NCBI RefSeq assembly: GCF_000346465.2
Contig: NC_034009.1
Coordinates: 7,821,921-7,885,920 of the forward strand
Source of the DNA: Prunus persica
Lineage: Eukaryota; Streptophyta; Magnoliopsida; Rosales; Rosaceae
Direction: 5' to 3'
Length of the DNA: 64,000 nt
This document shows positions 45,286 to 56,933 of the stretch, in pieces. The notes under the pieces are model-generated. The model saw only the letters and a program-made list of their open reading frames with translations. It did no database searches and was not told the DNA's origin. The position numbers were made by a program, and so were the translations under genes. Within the stretch, counting starts at the first letter, position 1. Each line of letters opens with the position of its first letter.

Positions 45286-46257
45286 GTGTACGTACGGAGT
45301 TGCATGGGGATTTTCTAATTTTTTCCAGCCTGTCGTGGCTAAAACTATCCTACACAAAAAAATAAATTAATATATACACGATTTATTATCTTTATAAGTT
45401 TATATATAGTAAACAAACATTATTTATTTTATCATTCGTAGTTACTAAATATTTATATTGTAGACAACGTTATAATATATTCATTTATTTTGTTAATTAT
45501 GGATATTTTTTATTCTTAGATAAGAATAAATGTGTTGGGGAATCATTTCATAATTTTATAAGTATTTGAGGTTAAAATGATAAATAAATATAGATTCAAT
45601 ACTCTATTAGGGATAGACACGGAATAAACCCCTGCAACTCCGACAACATAAATAAAGCTAGAATTATACGATTAAAGGGCCAATATATATAAAATACTAG
45701 TATAAAAGATACATAAGCATTCAAAACTACAGTTAAATTTGACTGCTCGTGAAACCATGTGAACATTTTTTAAAACAAAAGTTATCATGATTTTAGTTTT
45801 GGTGCTAATTACTCTACTTGTTGTTTTCTTTCCTTTTCTTTTCTTTACGTAAAGTATTTTCCTTTTTCTTAATATAGAGATTCACAACTTCCGCGTTTTG
45901 ACTATTTCTCAGAAATTCACAGTAACTTGTACCGACTGCCTTCTACGTGTGATAATTGTATATGCCTTCATATCGCATCGTTTTACTTGGAGAGAAAATT
46001 TGTGGTATTATCCTTCAATTAAGACACGTATTACTTATTTTATGTTAAGAGGAAAATATTAACATGCCATGTGGTTGACATAGACAGTTATCTTAGTATT
46101 CGTGATCCTTTTTACTATCTATTGCTAATGAAAATTAGACAAATCATATGGAATCTTGCAATTATGTCACCAATTGATCTGTGCCAAATATGAAGATCTA
46201 TTACTTATATCTAGTCAATTATCATTCACCTTTGTCAAAGGTTTCGTCTTGCTTAAT
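45286..46257. other. AT-rich spacer, no gene seen
   Basis: Very AT-rich, only short frames, no repeat structure recognised. Confidence 0.5.
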
Positions 46258-46385
46258 CAACGAGGTCTAATCCAATAGAAAATAACATTGACCTGCAGAT
46301 TAGTAGTCTCAAATTTGAATCCCCATAATACCTTGATAGTGTGTGTGTGAGAAACCCTCATCTCCTATAATTTAGACCATCACTT
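46258..46385 (+). repeat. tRNA-derived SINE, degenerate copy
   Basis: Begins ACGAGGTCTAATCCAATAG, has a B-box-like AAATTTGAATCCCC and ends TATAATTTAGACCAT. It aligns with the SINE at 8467-8680 over its first ~120 bp. Target duplications were not located. Confidence 0.6.
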
Positions 46386-47174
46386 ATATTTCAAAAAACA
46401 AAGGGGAGCAGGGGGGCGTCTAGATTGTTAAACCGCATATGAAAGATTGAGATACACATCAATGAAAACATTTATAAAATTAAAGAAAAAGATCATACAG
46501 AATTTGATGTCAAGCGATAATTGGACATACCAATAAATCCTATTACAAAATGACACAATAAGTCCTATTCGTGGAAAGCAAGTTGTTCTTATATTCAAAT
46601 GCATGATTAGAGAATAACTCCCTAATAGCATGCCAAATGTATCAAGGCCACGAAATGTTTGGACCCATATGCTGCCTCTTATCTTATCCTTGTGTTTTTC
46701 TTGTGGTAATAAGATGATATTTGACTTTTCGGCCGTCTATCTAGTATATGATTGTGAGCTACCGACCTATAATTATCGGGAAATGCTCTCAAATACGAAT
46801 ATTATCGTAATAAAAAGTTTCAAATAGAACTATTATTGTAGCAAATAGTTACACTAATTATATTGGTATTATCTTAATATGTTGTTGATATTGTCTCATT
46901 ATTTTGATAACATACAATCGAAGATAGTGTTGATGTGAACATTAAAAAAAAATACTTTATCAATCGATTAGCTACAGTAATAGAGCTATTTGAGAATTTT
47001 GCTACAGTAATAATAGCATTTCCCTTAATTTTTTGACCATGCATTACATATCCTTTTATTTTAGTTTGGAACGACACTTCGCTTATTCTTATTACTCTAC
47101 CCATTTACTCGTATAACCATGTCATGCCCAGCGCTATTAGAAGCCAATTAAGGACCCAAACCCTCATCTATTTA
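46386..47174. other. AT-rich spacer, no gene seen
   Basis: Contains repeated TTGCTACAGTAATA-like words near 46968-47015; otherwise unremarkable. Confidence 0.45.
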
Positions 47175-47179
47175 TAAGA

Positions 47180-48427
47180 CGAAAATACCTGTAGGATATC
47201 TATATATGCCTGGAGAAGGTTAAACAAGCTAATTTGAATTTTTTGCAATAAATAATGATCAACCTTTGAAGCAGGATTGATATTAGTTATCAATCCTGAG
47301 ATGTGCAAAGCTTAAAATAAAAGAACACGCAGAGAATTATTTTACGTGGTAAAACCCCACCTCTGGGGAAAATCCACGGGACTCCTCAGTCCAACTCAAA
47401 TCCACTATAGAACGATGATTACAAGAAGTACTCACACACTTATCCTAGACTCATTCTAGATAATGTTTACCGACTTCTTCGTAACTCAACTTCTGTTACG
47501 GGATGATCTTCGACACTCCTTATGTTGAACGCAATACTGGCCACGATTGCTTCAAGCTCGCCGGAGGAAAACCGCCACCACGGTCTTAGTGCACTCAACC
47601 GTATGAGTCACCGACATGCATATGAATGCAATATGAATGATTCAAGTGTTTGATAAATCACCAAGTAAACATGGAACACTTGATGATTTATCTCAAATAT
47701 GTACAGTAGCTTTCTTAAGAATTTTAGATGCTCAAACAAAATATGGGAAAGTTACAAAAACAAAGAAGCACGTCATGTCTTTATACAAACCACAATCTCC
47801 TTTTTGCAAGAGAAGAGCACAAAGCCACGTCCTCAATCTCTTGCCATTAATCATATTTGATTCTCATAGAATCCTACCTCAATTCGTCAGCCCATGCAAA
47901 CTTCCCATGAACAATATAAGATTTAGATGCCTACTGAATGACAGAGCCAAACTTCCTATATGGTTCTAAGTAATCATGCCAAACAGCAGACCACAAGTTC
48001 TATTCAATCATGAATATCATATTTGATCCCATATGGACTCTAAGTGATTGATGCCAAATAGCCACTATTTTAGGGAGAACCAATATCTCCTAAAACAAAT
48101 TAATTAGACCAAACAAAGATAAGATTTTAACTTGAATCAAAATAGAGTCCAACTAGGAAAGCAATTTCAAGAGATAAAATCTAATCCTATTAAAAGTAGG
48201 GCTAACATAAAAGTGCTTGAGTAAAAATAACTCCAACTAGGAATCCTATAATGAATGCATGATTATGTCATGATTTACCTGAAATCAGTTTCTCATATCG
48301 GTTAAGTCATGCTTCAAAGATCCAGAATGAATGTGTTGCTCCAAAGCTTCCAGTAAAACATATTCACACACTAATTCCCAACCTATGCTAGAGTCTAGGA
48401 AATGACAATACAATTTTCATACTAACA
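47180..48427 (-). repeat. 3' LTR of gag-only element
   Basis: 1248 bp. The terminal base at 47180 is c where the other LTR has t, so the LTR ends CG rather than CA on the minus strand. A 110-codon open frame inside (47637-47969) also occurs in the partner LTR at 52813-53145 and is not considered a gene. Confidence 0.93.
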
Positions 48428-48679
48428 ATCTCCCCCTTTGGCATTTCCTAGACAAAACACCTATTACAACTCAAAAGAAATTGCATGGAATTGAACAAAT
48501 GAAATCCTACTCTAAACTCAAGGCTTTGAATCCCTGCACATTATGAAACAACAAAACCAGTGAAGCATGTGGGAGAAGAAATGTAATTCAAGGCAAAATT
48601 ACAACACCACTCCCCCTTAATTCTACAACACAATCTCTCCCCTTTTCATAATTTCACATAGTGATCTCTCCCCCTTTTT
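48428..48679 (-). other. Four polypurine tracts before the 3' LTR
   Basis: On the minus strand, A/G tracts of the AAAGGGGGAGA type occur at 48428-48440 (adjacent to the LTR), 48609-48618, 48632-48647 and 48664-48679. Multiple tracts of this form are a known Sirevirus trait. Confidence 0.7.
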
Positions 48680-50358
48680 GTCAGGAAATCCAAAGGACAA
48701 GGAAATAACATACAGAAGCATATAAAAGAGGAAAAGATCAGATTGCAATCCAACATATAAAGGCATAGAGATTTACCAATGATGCATGTAAGGGGCTTTA
48801 TCTTGTTGAGTGACAACGAGCAATAACCTCACTGCTTCTAGATGTGCAATTGGTGAAAAAGTCTCATCTTTTTATAGCCAAGATCCATTAATCACCTACA
48901 AGAACAACATACACAATTAGGTTCAATCATATAAACAATATATGATTCTTACCTCTTCGGTTGCATGTCTTATACTCTGCATTGTGTCATACATGTTGAT
49001 GTGCCAGAGGTATGCAACGGACAGGATTGATAATGACACTGCAATCCTCAGATTCAGTTTATCATGTGTGCGTCTTAGTAACATGAAGCAAAGCCTAGCG
49101 GCACAACTAAACAAGAAGCATAAATGACACAATGTTTGAAAACAAAAAGAAATTCGTTTTTTTTTTTTAATATAATTTTTTTTTCTTATAAAATTTTTGG
49201 AAAACAAAACAACAAAGAAAAACGAAAGGGAAAAACAAAAACATAACATAACACAAACAAAAACAACACAATTAAGACAAAAGGCTCAAAACAACCAAGA
49301 TATATAACACATTTTAGATGCAGGTCCCAAGCTCTCTAGAAGATGTAATTATTTTCCATTCATAAACATGCCAAGTATGTGAGCAAGAAGAGATAGTAGT
49401 AGCAGACCCAACGCTGTCTGAAACGCATAAGAAGCAAAGCATGGCAGGGACAAAAGCAAGCCACCAGATGAAATGCACAAACTCACAGATAATCAAGGAG
49501 GCATACCACATGCATGGTGAAAAATAAACATCACCAAATGATTCTACCATTAGGAAGCAAAGGTGTGAAGTGAACTCCTTTCAATTAAGCACAAAAAATA
49601 TGTCCACCCAAGACTGATCCCACCAAAGATGACACAGACACTAAGTGCATTGTAAGTATAAGAAGATCAGTTTATTTGAGACATGAATTGTATTTATTTA
49701 TTATTATTATTTTAAATTTGGTGGCTTACTTTATTTAGCTTTCGACATGATCCATGTAACGGATGGTCAATCAGTGTGCTCACGTCAGATGACTGGAAGC
49801 AACTGGGTGATAAAGCATCCCTGGGGAAATACTGATCCGAATCATGAAGGCTCCAAAGATAAGCAAGGACAGCAAACCATCATAACTTGTTGACTTGAAC
49901 CTCGACGTTGGTTAGATAAGAGGCCCGGTTACTGAGCAATGAGCGGTCAACACCTTTTTTTTTTTTTTTTTTTAAATTTTTATTTCTAAACAGATCAAGA
50001 ACTTACGCACAGTAGTGTTATGGCAATCCAAAGAGAGACAAGTGCATGAGAAGAGATATTCAAAGGAATTCAAGGAAAAGAGTGTGATGTGCAAAATAAA
50101 AATAAAAAGATGGATAGATCATTTAATGAAGTTTATAATGCACCAAGACAATGGAAACCTTTGTGTGAAGCTGAAAGTATGAGTTCTCAATATAGTGCAG
50201 TGTCAGAGCCCAATCTAAGATCAACAAATACGTTCAGACAGTTACAGGATTGATACACCTTAACAATCCTTGCACGAGCTGGGCAGATTTATAAACACCG
50301 AAATTAATTGAAATATCATAAGACATGAAAGAGGCTTTGGCATGCAATAGACTCCAAA
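48680..50358. other. Noncoding interior of gag-only element
   Basis: This is where pol would be expected. No RT, integrase or RNase H motif was found in any frame. The sequence has poly-T near 49956-49972 and an inverted poly-A/T patch around 49141-49200. Confidence 0.6.
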
Positions 50359-52299
50359 TTAATCTAGAGCACATATACCTAAAGACTTTCTAAGAGTGTC
50401 AAATCGAAGATTATCCAAAGATTTTGCAGCAATACATTTAAGATCCAAACTTTCTAAAGCAACGGGTTCATGCACAAGATTAGTGGAGGAAGACATACCG
50501 TTATGATTTTCCTTTTTCCTCCAAACTAACTTTGTCTTAGTTGACGGCAAACAATGAAAAGAAGATAGTTTGGATAAGCGGTTTACCTCTTCCATAAGAC
50601 TTAAAATCTTATGTTGGATACTTACTTTTCCACCCATGCCATGAGAATTTGAACAAACAAATTCATTTCGAAGCTTATTGCATCTTGGTCTTATGTGCCC
50701 ACGAGTTCCACAAAAGTGACAAATTGGAATAAATTTCTTGACTTCATGAGTGACAGAAGGTTCAATAGGTGAAGTGAATTTGACAAACTTTGTTTTAGAC
50801 ACAGCGGAAGACTTATTACTTGGTTCAAATCCCAAGCCTCGTTTGTCACCGTCTCTTCTTCCCATGCTAATCATCTTGTCAATTTTTTCTGCACCAATGG
50901 TTAAAGAAACAATTCTTTCCTTTGAATTTTTAAGTTCAAGTTCAAGGGCTTTGTTGTCAGATGTTAGAGATGCAATTAATTTATTCTGATCAGCCAATTT
51001 TTTATGCAAAAACATCAATTTTTCGTTCATACCTGCACTTACCTTTTTGGAATCTGCATCAGGAGATTGAAACTCGTTTGCAATCCTGCAATTTTCCAGC
51101 TTCAGCACAGCAACTTCTTTGACGAGCTCACTATTTTGTTTACTGAGCTTCTAAGAAGCAGCCAACAAATCATCATATTTGTTCATGATAAACTCAATAT
51201 TTATACCTTTACAATCATCATCCTCATGTGATTCATCCAAGCTAACTGTGGTTATGAGTGCAACCGTCTTTTCATCATTCTCGCATTCTGATTCACTATC
51301 ACTCCAAGTAGTATGCATTGCCTTATTCTTGCCATCCTTTTGTTTCTTTAAGGTGTTGGCACATTCCGAAGATATGTGTCCATAGCCTTCACATTCGAAA
51401 CATTGGACCTTTTCTCTTGGATTCTTTCGTTCATTTGACCTGCGAAATTTAGACCCACCATCAGTATAGTTAACAAACCTATTTTTAGAATTTATACCTT
51501 TTAAATCTCGACTCCTTGGATCCAGATTCTTGAGAAAGTTCATGAATCGCCTTGTGAGAATCATTAATTCATCATCACTGCAATCTTCATTTGAATGCCC
51601 ATTATCTTCTTCATTCACAACCTTGAAAGCAACATTTTTGCTCTTTTTAGGAGCTAGATGTTTCATCTCATAGGTTTGTATGGACCCTATGAGTTCTTGA
51701 ACTTTCAAGGTGTTCAAGTCGCGGATCTCTTCAATAGCCGTGATCTTTGGTTGAAATCGTTGAGGCAAGGATCTCAAAATCTTTTTCACAACCCTGTCTT
51801 CTGGAATTTTTTCACCTAAACTTGAACAAGCATTCACAATTACACACAGTTTAGCATAAAATTCGGAAAAAGTTTCATTCTCATCCATCATGAGTGTCTC
51901 AAACTGTAAAGTATGCATTTGAAGCTTGGCTCCCTTGACAGTATCTGTTCCTTCATGAGTAACCTGCAAAATATCCCAAGCTTCCTTAGAAGTATCACAA
52001 CCAGATATATATTCAAATTGATCTGAAGAGACAGCAGTAAATAAAGCATTTAACCCTTTTTGATTATTAGTGTTATGTGTGACTTCTGCAGTGGTCCACT
52101 CCTCTCTAGCTTTGAGGATTGTGGTTTCTTCATCTCCGTTTTCGATCTTCTTTGTGGGTTTAGGAAATCCATGAATCACTGTACTCCATACACGTTCATC
52201 TAAGGACCAAAGAAACGACTTCATTTTGGCCTTCCAAGCGTCATAGTTGTTGCCATCAAAATATGATGGATGTGCAATTGAGCCCGATGCACGATCCAT
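50359..52299 (-). pseudogene. Retrotransposon Gag with in-frame stop, two zinc knuckles
   Basis: The capsid/nucleocapsid protein of the element. One reading frame runs from 52299 to 50359, broken only by a TAG at 51151-51153 (codon 383). The first part starts MDRASGSIAHPSYFDGNNYD and holds the UBN2-type gag domain (SKEAWDILQVTHEGTDTVKG, LPQRFQPKITAIEE) and a CCHC knuckle CFECEGYGHISSEC near codon 298. After the stop the frame continues as a charged heptad-like coiled coil (KLSKQNSELVKEVAVLKLEN) and a second CCHC knuckle CHFCGTRGHIRPRC near codon 523. It ends LRKSLGICALD without protease. The stop may be an inactivating mutation or be read through; I cannot tell which. Confidence 0.8.
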
Positions 52300-52337
52300 C
52301 CTAAGGTATATTAGATCTTACTGAGTATGTCCAGCAA

Positions 52338-52353
52338 CCTGGCTCTGATACCA
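52338..52353 (-). other. Primer-binding site of gag-only element
   Basis: On the minus strand TGGTATCAGAGCCAGG starts 2 nt from the LTR end (52356), matching initiator tRNA-Met. Confidence 0.88.
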
Positions 52354-52355
52354 AT

Positions 52356-53603
52356 TGAAAATACCTGTAGGATATCTATATATGCCTGGAGAAGGTTAAA
52401 CAAGCTAATTCGAATTTTTTGCAATAAATAATGATCAACCTTTGAAGCAGGATTGATATTAGTTATCAATCCTGAGATGTGCAAAGCTTAAAATAAAAAA
52501 ACACGCAGAGAATTATTTTACGTGGTAAAACCCCACCTCTGGGGAAAATCCACGGGACTCCTCAGTCCAACTCAAATCCACTATAGAACGATGATTACAA
52601 GAAGTACTCACACACTTATCCTAGACTCATTCTAGATAATGTTTACCGACTTCTTCGTAACTCAACTTCTGTTACGGGATGATCTTCGACACTCCTTATG
52701 TTGAACGCAATACTGGCCACGATTGCTTCAAGCTCGCCGGAGGAAAACCGCCACCACGGTCTTAGTGCACTCAACCGTATGAGTCACCGACATGCATATG
52801 AATGCAATATGAATGATTAAAGTGTTTAATAAATCACCAAGTAAACATGGAACACTTGATGATTTATCTCAAATATGTACAGTAGCTTTCTTAAGAATTT
52901 TAGATGCTCAAACAAAATATGGGAAAGTTACAAAAACAAAGAAGCACGTCATATCTTTATACAAACCACAATCTCCTTTTTGCAAGAGAAGAGCACAAAG
53001 CCACATCCTCAATCTCTTGCCATTAATCATATTTGATTCTCATAGAATCCTACCTCAATTCGTCAGCCCATGCAAACTTCCCATGAACAATATAAGATTT
53101 AGATGCCTACTGAATGACAGAGCCAAACTTCCTATATGGTTCTAAGTAATCATGCCAAACAGCAGACCACAAGTTCTATTCAATCATGAATATCATATTT
53201 GATCCCATATGGACTCTAAGTGATTGATGCCAAATAGCCACTATTTTAGGGAGAACCAATATCTCCTAAAACAAATTAATTAGACCAAACAAAGATAAGA
53301 TTTTAACTTGAATCAAAATAGAGTCCAACTAGGAAAGCAATTTCAAGAGATAAAATCTAATCCTATTAAAAGTAGGGCTAACATAAAAGTGCTTGAGTAA
53401 AAATAACTCCAACTAGGAATCCTATAATGAATGCATGATTATGTCATGATTTACCTGAAATCAGTTTCTCATATCGGTTAAGTCATGCTTCAAATATCCA
53501 AAATGAATGTGTTGCGCCAAAGCTTCCAGTAAAACATATTCACACACTAATTCCCAACCTATGCTAGAGTCTAGGAAATGACAATACAATTTTCATACTA
53601 ACA
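52356..53603 (-). repeat. 5' LTR of gag-only element
   Basis: 1248 bp, TGTTAGTATG...ATTTTCA on the minus strand. Canonical TG/CA ends. Confidence 0.93.
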
Positions 53604-53716
53604 TAAGAGGCTCTCCCTACAATTTGGTATTTTCAATGTAAATGTAACCTTTATGGTGAAAGGCAATCCAATTGACAACTGATGCACTATCTACTCCAAT
53701 TTGAATGAACACGTAA

Positions 53717-54318
53717 GAGCCACTTTAGCGATCAGCTGAGCTCAAGGTTGGGGGAGGAAAAAGAAAAAAAACCCAGTTTCAGCGAGGAGTCCAAACCCAG
53801 GTGCAAGGTGGGACCCAGCAACTTGGGCTGGCCCGAGGGCAAGGTTGGCCCGAGCTCCAGCACTCGTTTTGGTGCTGACGTCAGCGCTACAGTGCCGCTA
53901 AAGTCCACGTGTCGTGCTCTGGGCTCTCCAATCATTTTTTTTTCTCCAATCCAACGGCAGCCAATTTTTGTGCAATAAAAAAATGAAAAAAAAAATCTAA
54001 TTTTTTAAAAAAAAAAAACCAAAAAATTACTGATTTTTTTTTCTATAAATACCAAAATTTTATCCAATTGAGATATGAATTTTATAATAAATATTGACAC
54101 GTACGAACCCAAAAATTTTATCGAAAAATATTATCCAAATTAATTGTTAGGTAAACAAATTTGTGAAAAAAATAAAAAAATGAATAGTATTTGCCCTTTG
54201 CCATAGCAACGAGTGGAAACACACAATACTATTTGCAAGGGCAACCACTATTCACGTGAATAGTGGTTGCCCTAGCTCCCCCATTGCCATGGTAAGGGGC
54301 AAATGGGTGGAGTTGCTC
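53717..54318. mobile_element. Probable PIF/Harbinger-type MITE, TAA duplication
   Basis: Starts GAGCCACT and ends with the near-complement AGTTGCTC, flanked by TAA on both sides (53714-53716, 54319-54321). Short TIR and 3-bp duplication suggest a Tourist-like element. The interior has a GC-rich left part and an A-rich centre, then a small inverted repeat (CACTATTCACGTGAATAGTG, 54247-54266). Family call is tentative because the TIR match is only about 8 bp. Confidence 0.55.
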
Positions 54319-54515
54319 TAAATACTCGTGTAATTTGTGAGATTGTGAGTTTACTCTCTTGATTTTGTTGACCAAATATTATGCATCAACAAGTTACAAA
54401 TTAACCAAAAAATAGCTTACATGGTAACATCAAATGCCAGTGTGATACCACACACGGTCTGAGTTGATAGAGTCAAGATTTCATGTGTGGGTGGATTTTT
54501 ATAATATATATATCT

Positions 54516-54878
54516 CAGTCCTTTTTTATTGAGGGATCCCTCAAATAAGGACGTCCTTTAAGTTACCCTATAATTTTTTTCCAATGATCCAAACCATTTA
54601 AATTTTTAGGTCTTCATTCATAGGTCATCCTAACAAAAAATTAGGCAAATCGGAAACCTTTTAGATATCTAATTGTGTCCTACAAAATCAATGAACACGA
54701 TGCGTCAAGAAAGTACTAAAAATTCAATAACTCAATTGAGTAGTCAAATGATTTCGGATTGAATGATTATCTTTAAAAAAAATATACGATTTGGATTAGT
54801 GAAATACAATGCAAAGCGGGCCCTACAAGGATGTCCCTCAAATAAGTTTATTTGAGGGATCCTTCAATGAAAACTCTG
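54516..54878. mobile_element. MITE with ~30-bp inverted ends, 363 bp
   Basis: The left end CAGTCCTTTTTTATTGAGGG, continuing ATCCCTCAAATAA, is matched by the right end read in reverse (CAGAGTTTTCATTGAAGGATCC...CAAATAA). No clear target duplication because both flanks are TA repeats. Noncoding. Confidence 0.65.

Positions 54879-54882
<4 letters not shown>

Positions 54883-54914
<32 letters not shown>
54883..54914. repeat. (AT)n microsatellite
   Basis: Pure AT dinucleotide tract of about 32 bp next to the MITE. Confidence 0.9.
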
Positions 54915-54917
<3 letters not shown>

Positions 54918-55325
54918 GTTATGGAAACTTTAGCATTTGAAAACCAAACCAAATTATGTCAAGATCATGCTGAGACGTTGGCTTGATATTATCATATATA
55001 TGTCAAGATCAAACCAAATTATGTTAAGAATTATCACCAGCCATCCTTAACCTCTTGCAAGGACAAGTACAATGCAGTAGTTGCACAAGCTGATGTCCCA
55101 CAAGGCTGAATGATGCTGCCAAAGAGGTTGATTATCTATATTTCTTTCATTTGTAGCACCTTAGCAAATCAATAAATTGGTTCAGTTTCTAAAATGTTTT
55201 ATAATTATTGGAAGATTTATACCTATGATGATAATAAGGCTGTGGAGGAGAGGCTTTAGATGTACTTGCATTGAAGCACAAAGACCGCAAAGATTTCTTC
55301 AAGACAGGTTATTGACAATCCCATT

Positions 55326-55377
55326 GTCCCACATCGACCAGTTGAGGCAAGGAGGAGAGCGGTGCTGTGTATAAAAT
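55326..55377 (+). promoter_or_regulatory. U2 snRNA promoter: USE and TATA
   Basis: GTCCCACATCG (55326-55336) matches the plant USE consensus RTCCCACATCG. TATAAAAT starts at 55370, leaving 33 nt between the elements. That is the spacing of RNA polymerase II-type plant snRNA genes (U6-type Pol III genes have about 10 bp less). Transcription should start near 55402. Confidence 0.88.
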
Positions 55378-55401
55378 AATCAGCCCAACAAAGGAATAAG
55401 C

Positions 55402-55598
55402 ATACCTTTCTCGGCCTTTTGGCTAAGATCAAGTGTAGTATCTGTTCTTATCAGTTTAATATCTGATACGTGGGCCAACGGCCCACACGATATTAAATTA
55501 ATTTCTTTAGGGGGAGGGCTCACTACAGTAGCTTGCTACTGGAGCTCTCAAGCGTCGCCCAAGTGTTGCACTACTGCATGGGCCTGGCACACCCCACC
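55402..55598 (+). ncRNA. U2: U2 spliceosomal snRNA
   Basis: U2 pairs with the intron branch site in the spliceosome. The 5' half matches plant U2 almost base for base: ATACCTTTCTCGGCCTTTTG at the start, the branch-pairing region GTGTAGTATC (about 55434-55443), the stem-loop IIa TCAGTTTAATATCTGATA and a GGGCCAACGGCCC hairpin. A Sm-like AATTAATTTCTTTAGG tract follows. The 3' half carries stem-loops III/IV ending CTGGCACACCCCACCA. Length is about 196 nt, the normal size. Intact USE, TATA and 3'-end box argue for a functional gene rather than a pseudogene. Confidence 0.95.
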
Positions 55599-55604
55599 AA
55601 ATCA

Positions 55605-55611
55605 AGTTTAA
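55605..55611 (+). terminator. U2 3'-end formation signal
   Basis: AGTTTAA, a match to the plant snRNA 3' box core AGTNNAA, preceded by CA at 55598, fitting the CA-N(3-10)-AGTNNAA rule. Confidence 0.7.
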
Positions 55612-56933
55612 GCTTTTTACGGCCTTGCCCAAAATGTTGTTCATGATTTATGTCGATGCACGGCCCAAGCACTAAAAAAATAAATAGCAAACTCACATGT
55701 CTTTTTAATCTCCCTATGTCTCAAAAATAAAATAAATAATAATAATATGTATATTTCGAGTTCATGCATCAACTAGTTCTTTGTGAGATTACCCTCTGTC
55801 AAGGTTATCTTGATTCCATATCTATGCTAATGGCTTGTTCTTCTGCTGGGGCTATCTTGAGTTCATATCGTTGTTGAAAGCTTTATAACTCTGAGGTTAT
55901 CTCGAGTTCATACCTTCATTGAAGGCTTTGTGAGATAATAAAGTTGCATGGTTATTTGTTACGAATTTATAGGTAAAACTTGTCCCTAAAAACCGTCTTT
56001 TTGTTGAAGATTTTTAAAAGGACCTTATAGTGGCACTTTGACTGTATCAAAATTCTTAAGGCTGTGAGAATAAAAATTCCTAAAAACTTTTCAATGTCCA
56101 AGCTTGCTCGAAGTTGCAGCTTTGGCCCGAGAATTATTGATCTCAAGCAACATACTCTTGCTTGCTGCGGAGAGATTGTTGGCCATCTCTCTCTTATAAG
56201 GGTATAGTCAAAATCTTCACACTAGTTCAAAGCATAAGTGAGATCAAGGTTTTCATGGTTCTTTTGGCCAACTCCTTTTTATGGCCATCACCAGTGTCTT
56301 CGATGCTCTACTATTAGTCTTTTGAGACTCAGATACCAACTTCAACCATACCCCTTACACTGATCACTGGTGAGGCTCTTCTATTTTCGACGAAAGCCTC
56401 CGCGGAGTGCAGTGCAACAACCTACTTTTGGAGTGCAAAAATAATTCCTTTTCAAAAAGAAGCCTTAAGTGACCTATTCCACAAGCAGCTCCTCCAGGTC
56501 TACAGTTTGAGAGAATAATCTCACAAATTAAGTAGAATATTCAAGAAGCTAAGACTGATTCATGTATAGCTAGCTATAATGCAAACAAACACTTACAAAC
56601 GTCTTTTCTTCTTCTTTTTTCCCTCCTGTGGTGGGTGTTTATTTGGGTGAGCCAGGGGGTTTAAAACAACTGAGTCAAACGAGAAAAAAAAAAAAAAAAA
56701 AAAACCCTCAAAGTGTGAGCAACCATGGAACTACTTGTGCTGAGAACAAATCATAAATTAAAATACCAGTCAATGTGTGATTTCAATTAAATTAAAGAAA
56801 TCTGAACAGGTAATTTATTGATCCACAATGATCCAACTGAGAAACCATGCACAACTGGTTGGAGTGAAGGAAACGGAAGTGATATGCAACTTTCATGTCA
56901 ATGAAAGATCAAGCCAAGGAGTTCTGATGTTAA
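55612..56933. other. Spacer with imperfect ~60-bp tandem repeat
   Basis: 55795-55935 contains about three diverged units built around GGTTATCTCGAGTTCATACC followed by TTGAAGGCTTTGTGAGAT. A 24-bp poly-A lies at 56681-56704. No gene recognised; includes the 3' UTR of COX6B at the right edge. Confidence 0.5.

Larger units (their letters stand above)
47180..53603 (-). mobile_element. Gag-only LTR retrotransposon (Sirevirus-like, TR-GAG type), 6424 bp
   Basis: LTRs of 1248 bp at 47180-48427 and 52356-53603 share the same orientation, with a target duplication TAAGA on both sides (47175-47179 and 53604-53608). I count about 10 differences between the LTRs (~99% identity), one being the terminal base at 47180. 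On the minus strand the tRNA-Met primer-binding site and gag frame follow the LTR at the right. The 3.9-kb interior encodes only gag (50359-52299); no protease, integrase or RT was found. Repeated AAAGGGGGAGA-type polypurine tracts before the 3' LTR (48428-48679) recall Sireviruses. Movement would need enzymes from another element. Confidence 0.9.

Noticed and set aside
47637..47969. 110-codon open frame present in both LTRs of the gag-only element
   Set aside because: It lies inside the LTR, matches no known family, and its duplicate at 52813-53145 is simply the other LTR. Treated as chance.
49141..49200. Possible terminator or hairpin in poly-A/T patch
   Set aside because: Simple homopolymer runs in noncoding element interior; no specific signal.
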